Part shown: one piece after another, positions 28,730 through 37,091 of the stretch
Position numbering within the stretch: position 1 is the first letter of the stretch
Layout of the letters: each line of letters begins with the position of its first letter
Assembly (NCBI GenBank): GCA_049293015.1
Contig: JBATSB010000210.1
Span: 8,143 to 72,142, forward strand
Length of the DNA stretch: 64,000 bases
Source of the DNA: UBA2330 sp049293015
Lineage (GTDB): Bacteria > Bacteroidota > Ignavibacteria > Tepidaquicellales > Tepidaquicellaceae
Direction of reading: 5' to 3'
Program-made: the position numbers and the translations under genes
Notes under the pieces: generated by a model
Database searches by the model: none
Told to the model about the DNA's origin: nothing
Seen by the model: the letters and a program-made list of their open reading frames with translations, nothing else

Positions 28730-29473
28730 TTAATCTTCTTCTTTAGGTAATTCAGCCAACTGGGCTGCTGCAGATTTTACATTTTGGTTTTGTTGATCTT
28801 GAATGATATTCCCATCCTTTAAAACAATTGTACGATTGCTGAATGTTGCTATATCAGGTTCGTGAGTTACAAAGGTTATGGTAATGCCTTGTCTGTTCAG
28901 GTCTTGAAATAACGACATGATTTCGTAAGAAGTACGTGTATCCAGGTTTCCTGTGGCTTCGTCAGCTAGAATCATTACCGGGTTATTTACCAACGACCTC
29001 GCAATTGCCACACGTTGTTGCTGCCCACCTGAAAGTTGTGCAGGGGTATGATCCATCCTGTCACCCAATCCTACCATCTCCAGGGCTTTGGTGGCTCTTT
29101 CTTTTCGTTCTTTGGTAGTGACCTTGCTATTGTATAAAAGTGGTAATTCCACATTTTCGAGTGCAGATGTACGGGGCAATAAATTATACGATTGAAAAAT
29201 AAATCCAATCTTTTCGTTCCTGATGGTCGCCAATTCATTTCGGCTAAGGTCTTTTACTTTTATAGAATCTATATCATAAGTTCCGGATGTAGGCTGATCC
29301 AGGCATCCCAAAATATTCAATAAGGTACTTTTACCCGAACCGCTTGATCCCATTATGGTTACAAATTCTCCTGCGTTAATGTTAAATGAAATACCTTTTA
29401 GAGCGTGGACTGTTTCACTGCTCATTAAAAAGTCTCTTTTAAGATTTTCTATTTTGATGATTATCTCGTTCAT
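28730..29473 (-). CDS. MacB/LolD-type ABC transporter ATPase
   Basis: A 247-residue ATPase with Walker A GSSGSGKST (about 42), Q-loop FIFQSYNLLP, signature LSGGQQQR (about 144), Walker B MILADEATGNLD (about 165) and H-loop VTHE. It is encoded separately from the permease, unlike fused Escherichia coli MacB. A C-terminal tail (about 225-247) rich in Gln and Ala extends beyond the usual domain. Gaps of 2 bases on both sides show a tightly coupled operon. Confidence 0.95.
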   Translation of the reverse strand: MNEIIIKIENLKRDFLMSSETVHALKGISFNINAGEFVTIMGSSGSGKSTLLNILGCLDQPTSGTYDIDSIKVKDLSRNELATIRNEKIGFIFQSYNLLPRTSALENVELPLLYNSKVTTKERKERATKALEMVGLGDRMDHTPAQLSGGQQQRVAIARSLVNNPVMILADEATGNLDTRTSYEIMSLFQDLNRQGITITFVTHEPDIATFSNRTIVLKDGNIIQDQQNQNVKSAAAQLAELPKEED

Positions 29474-29475
29474 AA

Positions 29476-30699
29476 TTATTTTTTACTTCCCGGACGTTTA
29501 GGCATAAATGGACTGCTGTTTTCGGACTCTTCAATTGTAGCTTCGGCAATCTCTTTTAAGCTAAAGACTATCTCATCACCTTCTTTTAATCCGGTCAATA
29601 TCTGAACTTGCACTCCATCGCTTACACCTGTTTCGACAGAAGAAGTTGTAATCAGATTATCCCTTAGAATCCAAACCATCGTTCGATTTGATTCTTCGCC
29701 GGAATTTGGCTTACTTCCTTTGCTTTCAATTTTTTCAACCATTTGTTGTTTAGCATTATATTTAGCAAGCAGCTCATTGTCAGGTTGAAAATTCAGAGCT
29801 TTCGATTGTAAAGTTAAAACATTTTTTAGTTCAAGTGTGTAGATAGAAATGGTTGCAGTTAACCCCGGCTTTAATTTCATTTCAGGGTTGTCTGCCTTAA
29901 TGACAACTGTGTAGGTTACCACATTAGAAGTAACAGTTGGATTCAATCGAATCTGCATGACTACACCTGAAAAATTTTCATTTGGGAATGCATCTACTGT
30001 AAAAGTTGCTCGCTGTCCCTCGGAGATTTGACCAATATCCGCTTCGTCCACATCTGCCTCTACTTGCATTTCATGCAAATCCTGCGCTATAGTAAAGAGA
30101 GTGGGAGTTGAAAAGCTCGCAGCTACGGTTTGTCCCTCATCCACATCTTTGAAAAGCACCACTCCGTTTATCGGGGAATAAATATCAGCATAACCCAGAT
30201 TAGTATTTGCTTCCTCCAGGTCATAAAGTTTTGATGCCTCTGTGTTTTTTGCATTGGTTAAATTGTACAACGCCTGTTCTAATTCTGTCTCACTTACAAG
30301 CTGTTTTTCATACATTATATTTTGCCGGTCATAAATCGTCTCCATGTAATCTTTATCATTGACAGCATTATCATATTGCACCTGAGCCTTAGTCACAGCC
30401 ATATTCAGGTTAGTTTTGTCTAGTTCAGCAATTAGTTGACCTTGTTTTACTACACTGTTGAAGTCCACATAAATTTTATTGATAGTACCTGATACTTGAG
30501 TTCCAACATCTACTTGTATGATCGGTTCAATGGTACCGGTTGCTGTTACTAAGGTTGTTACATCACCATATTTAACATTGATTGATTCCACCCAGACAGT
30601 AGTATTATCGGTTATTCCAAAAGAATAATAAAGCACTCCAGCAGTCAATACCGCAACTACTAAACATGCGGCTAATATTTTTGTTTTTGTATTTTTCAT
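29476..30699 (-). CDS. MacA-type periplasmic adaptor (membrane fusion protein)
   Basis: A 407-residue adaptor anchored by an N-terminal helix (about 6-28). It has the split biotinyl/lipoyl domain (VDVGTQVSGTINKIYVDFNS, later YADIYSPINGVVLFKDVDEG), a helical hairpin (about 95-165) that would dock an outer-membrane channel, and a beta-barrel and membrane-proximal domain. The C-terminal tail is short and charged. It is upstream of and coupled with the ATPase gene. Confidence 0.93.
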   Translation of the reverse strand: MKNTKTKILAACLVVAVLTAGVLYYSFGITDNTTVWVESINVKYGDVTTLVTATGTIEPIIQVDVGTQVSGTINKIYVDFNSVVKQGQLIAELDKTNLNMAVTKAQVQYDNAVNDKDYMETIYDRQNIMYEKQLVSETELEQALYNLTNAKNTEASKLYDLEEANTNLGYADIYSPINGVVLFKDVDEGQTVAASFSTPTLFTIAQDLHEMQVEADVDEADIGQISEGQRATFTVDAFPNENFSGVVMQIRLNPTVTSNVVTYTVVIKADNPEMKLKPGLTATISIYTLELKNVLTLQSKALNFQPDNELLAKYNAKQQMVEKIESKGSKPNSGEESNRTMVWILRDNLITTSSVETGVSDGVQVQILTGLKEGDEIVFSLKEIAEATIEESENSSPFMPKRPGSKK

Positions 30700-30808
30700 A
30701 GTTTAGATATTTATATTATTTCTTTTATATAATTGTAGAAATTGTTCATATAATTAAATGTGTGCTTATTGCTATCTTGGTTTCCTGATTTTAGAAATTG
30801 AGCCCTTA

Positions 30809-31129
30809 TTAGTTTCTTCCCGGAGGAGGTCCCTGCTGTTGTTGATTGGGTCTTTGATCATCCGGCTTTGGAGCATTGTTCAATTCTTCCTCTGTAATAA
30901 AACCATCACTATTAGTGTCAATTTTAGCAAAGTCATCCTTCAATGGTCCGATTACTTCCTCTTTAGATAAAATGCCATCCTTGTTGTTGTCCATCTGAGA
31001 AAAGATCTCTGCTGTAGTAGGACGCCCGTCTTGTGGGGAACGATTACCGGCTGTATCATTTGATGAATTACAGCCATATAAAATAAATATAATTGTAATA
31101 ATCAGAATAGATTTTGATTTCGTTTTCAT
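30809..31129 (-). CDS. EF-hand calcium-binding lipoprotein
   Basis: A 106-residue small lipoprotein (lipobox in ILYGCNSS) with two canonical EF-hand loops, DNNKDGILSKEE and DTNSDGFITEEE, carrying all the usual calcium ligands. A Pro/Gln-rich tail (QQQQGPPPG) follows. It lies in the same orientation between the Spy-like gene and the exporter genes, suggesting a periplasmic calcium- or metal-responsive accessory to the exporter (inference). Confidence 0.85.
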   Translation of the reverse strand: MKTKSKSILIITIIFILYGCNSSNDTAGNRSPQDGRPTTAEIFSQMDNNKDGILSKEEVIGPLKDDFAKIDTNSDGFITEEELNNAPKPDDQRPNQQQQGPPPGRN

Positions 31130-31332
31130 AATAAGTTTTTATTTATTTTGATTTCATATACTTATACGATTCTAATACAATAATCCTTCGCTTTAGTCTT
31201 AAGAAATTTTTTAATGGTTAAAAATTAGTTGGAGTAATTACTGCAGGAAAGTATAAATAAAATTAAAAAATCTCTCCCGGTTCAGGACAGCTGTATCATT
31301 TCCAGTAGTTCTATTGCTATTGGATATTGCAT

Positions 31333-31827
31333 TCAATCTCTTGGTTTCGGAACTGAATTTTTCCATGCAGCAAAAAATCCGGCTAGTTCTTTGGTGAGTT
31401 GATTGAAATATTCTATTTGTTCAGGTTCGCATAAAGAACGGATGGCGGTAAAATGATTGTAATTGGTTAACTCCACTTCTCTTTGTAAAACCCCAAGCCT
31501 CTCTATTAATGAATCATTTAATGAATCATTTCCACCAAAGTTATCACTGGTAAGTGTAGAATATAGTTCGTTCTTGTCAATATTAATGCTGTCTTTCAGA
31601 GATTTTATTATTATCCGGTGTTGTTCAATCAGGACATCATATTTAGCTATCTGTTCCTTATCAAAATGAAGTTTGTCAATGATGATACGTTTCGGTGTTT
31701 CCTGTTTCAATGCGGAACTTTCATTTAGCTGTTGTGGAGTTTTGCTAAAAAATATATAAGCAACCAAAGCAAGATTCACAATCAGCAAGCCGGCTACAGC
31801 AATAGTTAAAAATTTTATTTTACTCAT
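31333..31827 (-). CDS. Spy/CpxP-like periplasmic protein (heavy-metal sensor family)
   Basis: A 164-residue protein with one N-terminal helix (about 7-28) and an all-helical periplasmic domain. The pattern LHFDKEQIAKYDVL with a following long helix and a second LCEPEQIEYFNQL repeat matches the LTxxQ-type repeats of Spy/CpxP chaperones and CnrX/ZraP-like metal sensors. Its start overlaps the preceding small membrane gene by 8 bases. Its place behind an ECF sigma factor suggests a sensor or stress-chaperone role. Confidence 0.72.
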   Translation of the reverse strand: MSKIKFLTIAVAGLLIVNLALVAYIFFSKTPQQLNESSALKQETPKRIIIDKLHFDKEQIAKYDVLIEQHRIIIKSLKDSINIDKNELYSTLTSDNFGGNDSLNDSLIERLGVLQREVELTNYNHFTAIRSLCEPEQIEYFNQLTKELAGFFAAWKNSVPKPRD

Positions 31828-32101
31828 CGTATAAGTTTAAAGAATTTGAGTTGGAAAGTTGCATAGAGCTGACAACGGTTTCGATTTCAATACTTTCCGT
31901 TGAGGTATTGTTGTTGAAAAATACAGAAACATTTAAAACTATAATGACTATGGCAGATGCGGCAAAAGCCCATGTCCATTGAGTAGGTGCAGGTGCATTT
32001 TCCAGGTTGCGGATTTGCTGTTTGATTCTGGTGAACAGGAAAGGTGGGGCATCCACCTGCTTTATTTTTTTAAGTCCGTCTAATTTGTTATCAATATTCA
32101 T
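31820..32101 (-). CDS. Small single-span membrane protein, candidate anti-sigma factor
   Basis: A 93-residue protein with a cytoplasmic N-terminal half (LKKIKQVDAPPFLFTRIKQQI), one membrane helix (about 43-62) and a short periplasmic tail. It begins 30 bases after the ECF sigma factor and overlaps the next gene. Proteins of this size and place are often anti-sigma factors, but the zinc-binding anti-sigma motif is absent, so this remains inference from context. Confidence 0.6.
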   Translation of the reverse strand: MNIDNKLDGLKKIKQVDAPPFLFTRIKQQIRNLENAPAPTQWTWAFAASAIVIIVLNVSVFFNNNTSTESIEIETVVSSMQLSNSNSLNLYDE

Positions 32102-32131
32102 AGCTTTATGATTTGTTTTACGACAAATGTT

Positions 32132-32671
32132 TTATAATCCTTCGGTATCTTCTAATTTTTTTGAAATAGATTGTTTGGCTCTTTGTAATAATGATTCCAC
32201 AGCTTTTATAGAAATGTTCATGATTTCGGCAACTTCCTTCTGAGGACGATCTTCTATTTTGGTTAATATGATAGCTGTTTTCTGATTATCAGGCAGATTA
32301 TAAATGATCTTTAACAGGTTTTCCAGTCCTTCTTTATCTTCCATCTCAGTACCCGGATGATCGATATTTACTGCGCCTTCAATCGGCTCGTTTGTCTCCT
32401 TATGAAATAGAGAAGTTATGAACCCAAAACGTTTAGTTGTTTTTTTTGCCTTTAGAAAATCAAGGCTTTGATTTATAGCAATCTGACATACCCATGTTTT
32501 CAGGGATGCCTTTTCGGGATTGTATTGATGAAAGCGCTGATACACTTTTACAAAAACTTCCTGAGTAATGTCCTGTGCTTCCTCAACATTTAAGACATAA
32601 TTGAGACTCAGGTTAAATACAATATTCTTGTATTGGTCATAAATATTGTCAAAATATTTGTCATCAATCAT
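32132..32671 (-). CDS. ECF-type RNA polymerase sigma factor
   Basis: A 179-residue group 4 sigma factor. Region 2 is seen in NVEEAQDITQEVFVKVYQRF and LKTWVCQIAINQSLDFLKAK; region 4 is the helix-turn-helix RPQKEVAEIMNISIKAVESLLQRAK. A linker (about 85-115) separates them. It is the first gene of a minus-strand set with a membrane protein, a Spy-like protein, an EF-hand protein and the MacAB-type exporter, and probably drives that set, including its own promoter. Confidence 0.92.
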   Translation of the reverse strand: MIDDKYFDNIYDQYKNIVFNLSLNYVLNVEEAQDITQEVFVKVYQRFHQYNPEKASLKTWVCQIAINQSLDFLKAKKTTKRFGFITSLFHKETNEPIEGAVNIDHPGTEMEDKEGLENLLKIIYNLPDNQKTAIILTKIEDRPQKEVAEIMNISIKAVESLLQRAKQSISKKLEDTEGL

Positions 32672-33252
32672 GAAATTAAAAATATTGGATTAAAAGGACA
32701 TTGCTGAAATCCCAAAACAACATTGGATTCAAAGCGGACCTAATAATTTATGATTCAAAACAGATAGTCCGAATTTTCTTTAAATTAACGAATCTGAATT
32801 ATTTTTGCACTCTATATTAGTCTTTAATAATCTTTGTTTAGAATGTTAGAATTTAGAATTACGGTTTTAGAATGTATAAATATCTCAATTCTCGAAAGCC
32901 GGTATTTTTGAATATTCGATTAGAAATTATCCGGGCTTTTATTCTAATTTAACATTTAACATTTACAAATTGAAATTTAAAATTGAAAGGAGAAGCTGCG
33001 CGGGAGAGTATGATTTACCGGATTTATTTTTTCAAAGCCGTTTTGATTTATTTCGGGACGGCTTTTTTTATTTGAAATTAAAATTTAAAAGTGGGAAATT
33101 AAAAATGTTTTGACGCTGTAATAATCACGGAGATTTCTGTTTTCTTGGATTATCCTTAATAATTACAAATTATATGTTTTATCATATTGAATATACCAAT
33201 CTAAAAAATTAATTTATTTAGGAATGTAAAGGGTTACTGCGATACGAAGAAT
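32672..33252. other. Spacer with two terminator-like hairpins
   Basis: A 580-base non-coding stretch. At about 32898-32941 AAAGCCGGTA pairs with TATCCGGGCTTT followed by T-rich sequence. At 33034-33069 AAAGCCGT pairs with ACGGCTTT followed by seven T. Between them lies a relatively GC-rich segment around 32988-33020. The plus-strand transcript segment of about 130 nt between the hairpins might be a small RNA; no open frame is convincing. The left part should hold the promoter of the ECF operon. Confidence 0.4.
33034..33069 (+). terminator. Rho-independent terminator-like hairpin
   Basis: The 8-bp stem AAAGCCGT/ACGGCTTT with a 16-base loop and a T7 run. No recognised protein gene lies upstream on the plus strand, so it may end a small RNA or be a remnant. 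Confidence 0.55.
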
Positions 33253-33612
33253 ATGAAGCGAGAGGATATGAAATTTATCAGGGAAATTTATTACTACAAA
33301 GACTTCTATCTTGATTTTTTTGAAACTTTAAAACCGGAAGTTAAGAAAAAATTCAACTGGACTTTACAGCTTATTGAAAGCATAGAGAGAATTCCGGAGA
33401 AATATTTTAAACATATTACCTCAACTTCGGGTCTTTATGAAATCCGGATTGAAGTTGGTTCGGACATTTACAGGGTTTTCAGTTTCTTTGATAAAGGACG
33501 ATTGATAGTATTAGTTAACGGATTTCAAAAGAAGTCTCAAAAGATACCAAAGAAGGAAATTGAATTAGCGGAAAAATTAAAAAAACAATATTTCGATGAA
33601 AAAAATAAATAA
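33253..33612 (+). CDS. HigB/RelE-family toxin (Gp49-like)
   Basis: A 119-residue toxin of the phage-derived Gp49-like RelE group. IREIYYYKDFYLDFFETL, LQLIESIERIPEKYFKHI, LYEIRIEVGSDIYRVFSFF and the GFQKKSQKIPKKEIELAEKL C-terminus match the family, whose members cleave mRNA at the ribosome. A second possible start is six codons in, next to GAGAGG. It overlaps the antitoxin gene by 17 bases, so the two are translationally coupled, toxin first, the higBA order. Confidence 0.88.
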   Translation: MKREDMKFIREIYYYKDFYLDFFETLKPEVKKKFNWTLQLIESIERIPEKYFKHITSTSGLYEIRIEVGSDIYRVFSFFDKGRLIVLVNGFQKKSQKIPKKEIELAEKLKKQYFDEKNK

Positions 33613-33901
33613 AGATATGACATCTTTTGCCGAACATTTGGATATACAATATGGTAAACGCGGCATTGTGTCCAGAGAAATTTATGAACAAGAGTTTGAA
33701 GCTTTTAAATTAGGTGTAAAGCTCCAGGAACTCCGTATGGAAAAGGGTTTGACTCAGGAAGAACTTGCTGAGAAATGCGGTACATCAAAATCTTTCATCT
33801 CAAGAATTGAAAATAATGCAAGTGATTTCAGACTTTCTACTTTAATGAGAATTGTTCACAAAGGTTTAGGCGGACATTTAAAGCTTAGAGTTGATTCATA
33901 A
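33596..33901 (+). CDS. HigA-type XRE-family antitoxin
   Basis: A 101-residue protein with an XRE helix-turn-helix (LGVKLQELRMEKGLTQEELAEKC, then GTSKSFISRIENNASDFRLSTL) and an N-terminal toxin-contacting segment. It should neutralise the upstream HigB-type toxin and repress the shared promoter. The pair stands alone between the ECF operon and the metal-uptake operon. Confidence 0.9.
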   Translation: MKKINKDMTSFAEHLDIQYGKRGIVSREIYEQEFEAFKLGVKLQELRMEKGLTQEELAEKCGTSKSFISRIENNASDFRLSTLMRIVHKGLGGHLKLRVDS

Positions 33902-34231
33902 GAGTAAAAAATATTTTATGCCGTTGCATGTATTACAAAAAGTTTACAAATTTAATAATAGAGGTTAAATCAAATATCTCAGCGAATTTTTTGACTTCCA
34001 ATAATCTCAGATCAAAAGTACGTCATAGGGATAAATTACTATTCAGTATATAATACTCATCTAGCTTCTTTTAATTTTAACAAAGGTTCGAAAATTTATT
34101 CAAAAAAAATATTTAACTTAACTCCATTCTTTCTGATAATCACAGAATTAATTTTATTCCTTTACATTTTTATCCTTTTAAAATACACTCTTGTAACTTT
34201 TATTTTGGAAATCTAAATTTCAATGCTTTAA
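33902..34231. other. Intergenic spacer, no feature seen
   Basis: About 330 AT-rich bases between the antitoxin stop and the 3' end of the metal permease gene. I see no gene, strong hairpin or repeat. Confidence 0.5.
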
Positions 34232-35509
34232 TCAATTGTCCTTCCTCTTCGGAATAGGCGAACCGTGCGGATCCTTCTGCGGATGACCCAGCTCCTCATC
34301 TATTTCTGCTATAAGATCATCTGAAAGGATATGTTCAAATTTTTCCGCATCCTGATGAATGCTGTCCATATCTACAATATTTTTTTCAGTAAGATATGTC
34401 TCCCATAGTCTGTGTGATCTGACAAGCTTTGTCGCAAGTTCTCTTCCCTTTTCTGTCAGCTTATAATTATTTTTTTCACCGGATATTAATCCATTTCTTT
34501 CAGATCTATTTAAAGCTGATTCTATTTTATTCTGTGATAATCCCAGTTCAAGTGATAGTTTTGAAACTATATCTCCCTCAGTCTGCTTTTCCTCTGCATT
34601 GAATAAACATTTCAAAATGTCTTCAGTAAGATTGATACCTGAATTTCTTTTCCTTCTGAAATACTTTTGTACAACACCTTCCTTTGGAGAGAATAAGAAA
34701 GTAATTGAAAAGATCACAACTGCAGTTAAAACTATAGAAGCACCTGATGCAAAATTAAAATGATAAGACAAATATAATCCAATAACTGATGAGAATACTC
34801 CGATCAGAACTGAAAGTATAAGTAAAGGTTTTAATTTATCTGTCAATAGAAATGCCGTAGCCGGCGGTGTGATAAGCATTGCAATGATAAGTATAACCCC
34901 GACAGACTGCAGTCCTGCAACGATCGACATTGAAAGCAGCGTCATTAAAAAATAGTGTACAAGTGAAGTCGATATGCCGATTATATAAGCCATGACCGGA
35001 TCGAAAGAAGTTACCAAAAGTTGTTTGTAAAATAATATAACTGAGATAACAATGAATACCGTGATCACAGACGACATGATCAGATCTGAATCTGAAACTC
35101 CAAGTACATCTCCGAATAAATATGATGACAGATCAATGTGAACTTGCTTAAGCTGTGAGACTAATAATATTCCTAATGCAAAAGCTCCAGTGAAAATAAT
35201 CCCGATAGATGTGTCTTCCTTTATCTTCGAATTTCTTTCAACATAACTGATCAGTATAGAAGTCAAAATTCCCGCAACCAAAGCTCCTAAAAATAATCCA
35301 AGCGGATTTTTTCCGGAGATCATAAATCCTATCACTACACCGGGCAACACTGAATGCGCCAATGCATCACCGATAAGTGAAAGTCTCCTCAGCATTATAT
35401 ATGTACCGATCAGCCCGCAGCTTATCCCAACCATTATCGAGGCTACAAGTGCGCGTTGTATGAATTCATACTGTAGCGGTTCTATTAAAAATTTTGTGAG
35501 TGTCTCCAT
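34232..35509 (-). CDS. Metal (Mn/Zn/Fe) ABC transporter permease fused to an MntR/DtxR-like domain
   Basis: A 425-residue fusion. Residues 1-275 are an ABC-3 family permease with about eight membrane helices (ISCGLIGTYIMLRRLSLIGDALAH at the start is typical). Residues about 292-425 form a winged-helix followed by an iron-dependent-repressor dimerisation domain: LVRSHRLWETYL, then DAEKFEHILSDDL and DPHGSPIP. His367, Glu389, Glu392 and His393 sit at the positions of the MntR metal ligands, as in the stand-alone repressor at the head of the same operon. The fused part would face the cytoplasm and might sense metal to gate transport. It is the last gene of the operon, 4 bases after the ATPase. 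Confidence 0.92.
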   Translation of the reverse strand: METLTKFLIEPLQYEFIQRALVASIMVGISCGLIGTYIMLRRLSLIGDALAHSVLPGVVIGFMISGKNPLGLFLGALVAGILTSILISYVERNSKIKEDTSIGIIFTGAFALGILLVSQLKQVHIDLSSYLFGDVLGVSDSDLIMSSVITVFIVISVILFYKQLLVTSFDPVMAYIIGISTSLVHYFLMTLLSMSIVAGLQSVGVILIIAMLITPPATAFLLTDKLKPLLILSVLIGVFSSVIGLYLSYHFNFASGASIVLTAVVIFSITFLFSPKEGVVQKYFRRKRNSGINLTEDILKCLFNAEEKQTEGDIVSKLSLELGLSQNKIESALNRSERNGLISGEKNNYKLTEKGRELATKLVRSHRLWETYLTEKNIVDMDSIHQDAEKFEHILSDDLIAEIDEELGHPQKDPHGSPIPKRKDN

Positions 35510-35513
35510 TATG

Positions 35514-36260
35514 TCAACTGCTTATTAATTGTTCTGCTTTCTGTAAAATTGTAAGTCTGCCGCCATAAGTTTTATTTATAATGTCAGCAGTAAATACTTT
35601 TTCCGTATCTCCAAATGCAATCAAAGTTTGGTTTATCATTATTACTTTGTCAAAATATTCACTGACCTTACTGAGATCATGATGAACTATAAGTATCGTC
35701 TTATTTTTTTCTTTCAATTCTCTGATCAGTTCAAAAATAGCTTTCTCCGTCTTTGCATCTACTCCTACAAACGGTTCATCTAAAAAATACATATCACTTT
35801 CCTGTGCAAGTGCGCGGGCTATGAATATTCTCTGCTGCTGTCCTCCTGAAAGATTTCTTATCTGCGTATTTCCATGTTCTGTCATCTCGACTTTTTTGAG
35901 AACTTCATTTACAATTTCATGATCTTCTTTCTTAGGTTTTCCAAGCATACTCAGATGCGGATATCTTCCCATCATAACCACTTCGGAAACATTGATCGGA
36001 AAGTCCCAGTCGAACTGCTCCTTCTGCGGAATATATGCCAGCCTTTGCAATGATTCCTTTACCGGCTTGTCAAAGATCTTTACTTCACCTGTCTCGATAG
36101 GCAGCAGTCCGAGTATACCTTTGAGCAATGTAGATTTACCGGCTCCGTTTGGACCGATGATGCCGATGATATTCCCCTCTTCGATATTAAGATTAATTCC
36201 TTTTATCGCGGGTCTTTTTTTATAGGCAATTGTAAGATTTTTTACTTTGATTACATTCAT
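35514..36260 (-). CDS. Metal (Mn/Zn/Fe) ABC transporter ATPase
   Basis: A 248-residue ATPase with Walker A GPNGAGKST, Q-loop IPQKEQFDWDFP, signature LSGGQQQR and Walker B DMYFLDEPFVG, followed by the switch HHDLS. The DWDFPINVSEVVMMGRYPHL stretch is characteristic of the MntB/ZnuC/TroB-type group. It lies between an outer-membrane-type transporter gene and the permease, with gaps of about 4 bases on each side. Confidence 0.94.
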   Translation of the reverse strand: MNVIKVKNLTIAYKKRPAIKGINLNIEEGNIIGIIGPNGAGKSTLLKGILGLLPIETGEVKIFDKPVKESLQRLAYIPQKEQFDWDFPINVSEVVMMGRYPHLSMLGKPKKEDHEIVNEVLKKVEMTEHGNTQIRNLSGGQQQRIFIARALAQESDMYFLDEPFVGVDAKTEKAIFELIRELKEKNKTILIVHHDLSKVSEYFDKVIMINQTLIAFGDTEKVFTADIINKTYGGRLTILQKAEQLISS

Positions 36261-36264
36261 AATT

Positions 36265-37089
36265 TTAATTTGGAATCCTTATCGAAAATCCTGTGCTGAA
36301 GAAATAATCATCTTTAATATTTTCTAAACTCGCACCGCCTGAAAGGTCAAGTTGTATATTGTTGCTAACTAAATATGTAACACCAAGATCTCCACCGATA
36401 TTAGGTACCAGATAATAAAAATTAGTTGAACTAAATAACTCTCCAAAAGCTAAAACTTTTTCAGAGAAAGAGTAACTTCCTGACAACGAAAGGAAGAATC
36501 CATCTCCTTCACCAAACCAATCCTGTAAGTTTAATCCGGCATTATATCCTAATGAAAAATTATCTGATACAATGTTTTGAAAACAAAATACAATTGAAGG
36601 ATCGATATAATCATCTACTGATTCTGTACTCAATACCGGACTGACTGCCTGAATAATGACAGCAATTGAGGGCTCTATACCGTCCTGTTTTCCCAGTTTA
36701 AATTTGAATCCAAAAGAAGGAGCATCAAAATTAGTTATACTACTATTTTCATACTTGCCATTATAATCTTCATTACTTATTGTAACTGATAACGCAAGTC
36801 TCAATTCCATAAAGTCATTTACCCCATATCGAAACAATACATTTGGCAAAGTTAGAAATTCCTTTGTAAAATATACAACCTGATTTAAAGAATCATAATA
36901 TGAACCCTGATCCCTGTTATTCAATATACCCGACTCTATCTGAAATCTATTTTTCTGAACTGTCTCAGCAGACTCAGTAATATCAGGTCTGTCTGTTACT
37001 ATTGTAGGCAATTCCTGAGAAAATAATATTCCGTTTCCAATTAATAAAAAATTAATAAAAAATAAATTTATTTTAGTTTTTATTTTCAT
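36265..37089 (-). CDS. Outer-membrane transporter-like protein (MetA-pathway family)
   Basis: A 274-residue protein with a signal peptide ending near LFSQ and a beta-rich body of alternating hydrophobic strands. The mature start PTIVTDRPDITESAETV is typical of the 'putative MetA-pathway of phenol degradation' transporter family of outer-membrane barrels, and it ends with a strand closing in aromatic/hydrophobic residues. Its location inside the metal ABC operon, 2 bases after the binding protein, suggests an outer-membrane route for the same metal (inference). Confidence 0.68.
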   Translation of the reverse strand: MKIKTKINLFFINFLLIGNGILFSQELPTIVTDRPDITESAETVQKNRFQIESGILNNRDQGSYYDSLNQVVYFTKEFLTLPNVLFRYGVNDFMELRLALSVTISNEDYNGKYENSSITNFDAPSFGFKFKLGKQDGIEPSIAVIIQAVSPVLSTESVDDYIDPSIVFCFQNIVSDNFSLGYNAGLNLQDWFGEGDGFFLSLSGSYSFSEKVLAFGELFSSTNFYYLVPNIGGDLGVTYLVSNNIQLDLSGGASLENIKDDYFFSTGFSIRIPN

Positions 37090-37091
37090 AT

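Noticed and set aside
32988..33020. A riboswitch in the GC-rich stretch upstream of higBA
   Set aside because: Core motifs of the common riboswitch classes could not be matched, and the downstream genes are a toxin-antitoxin pair.
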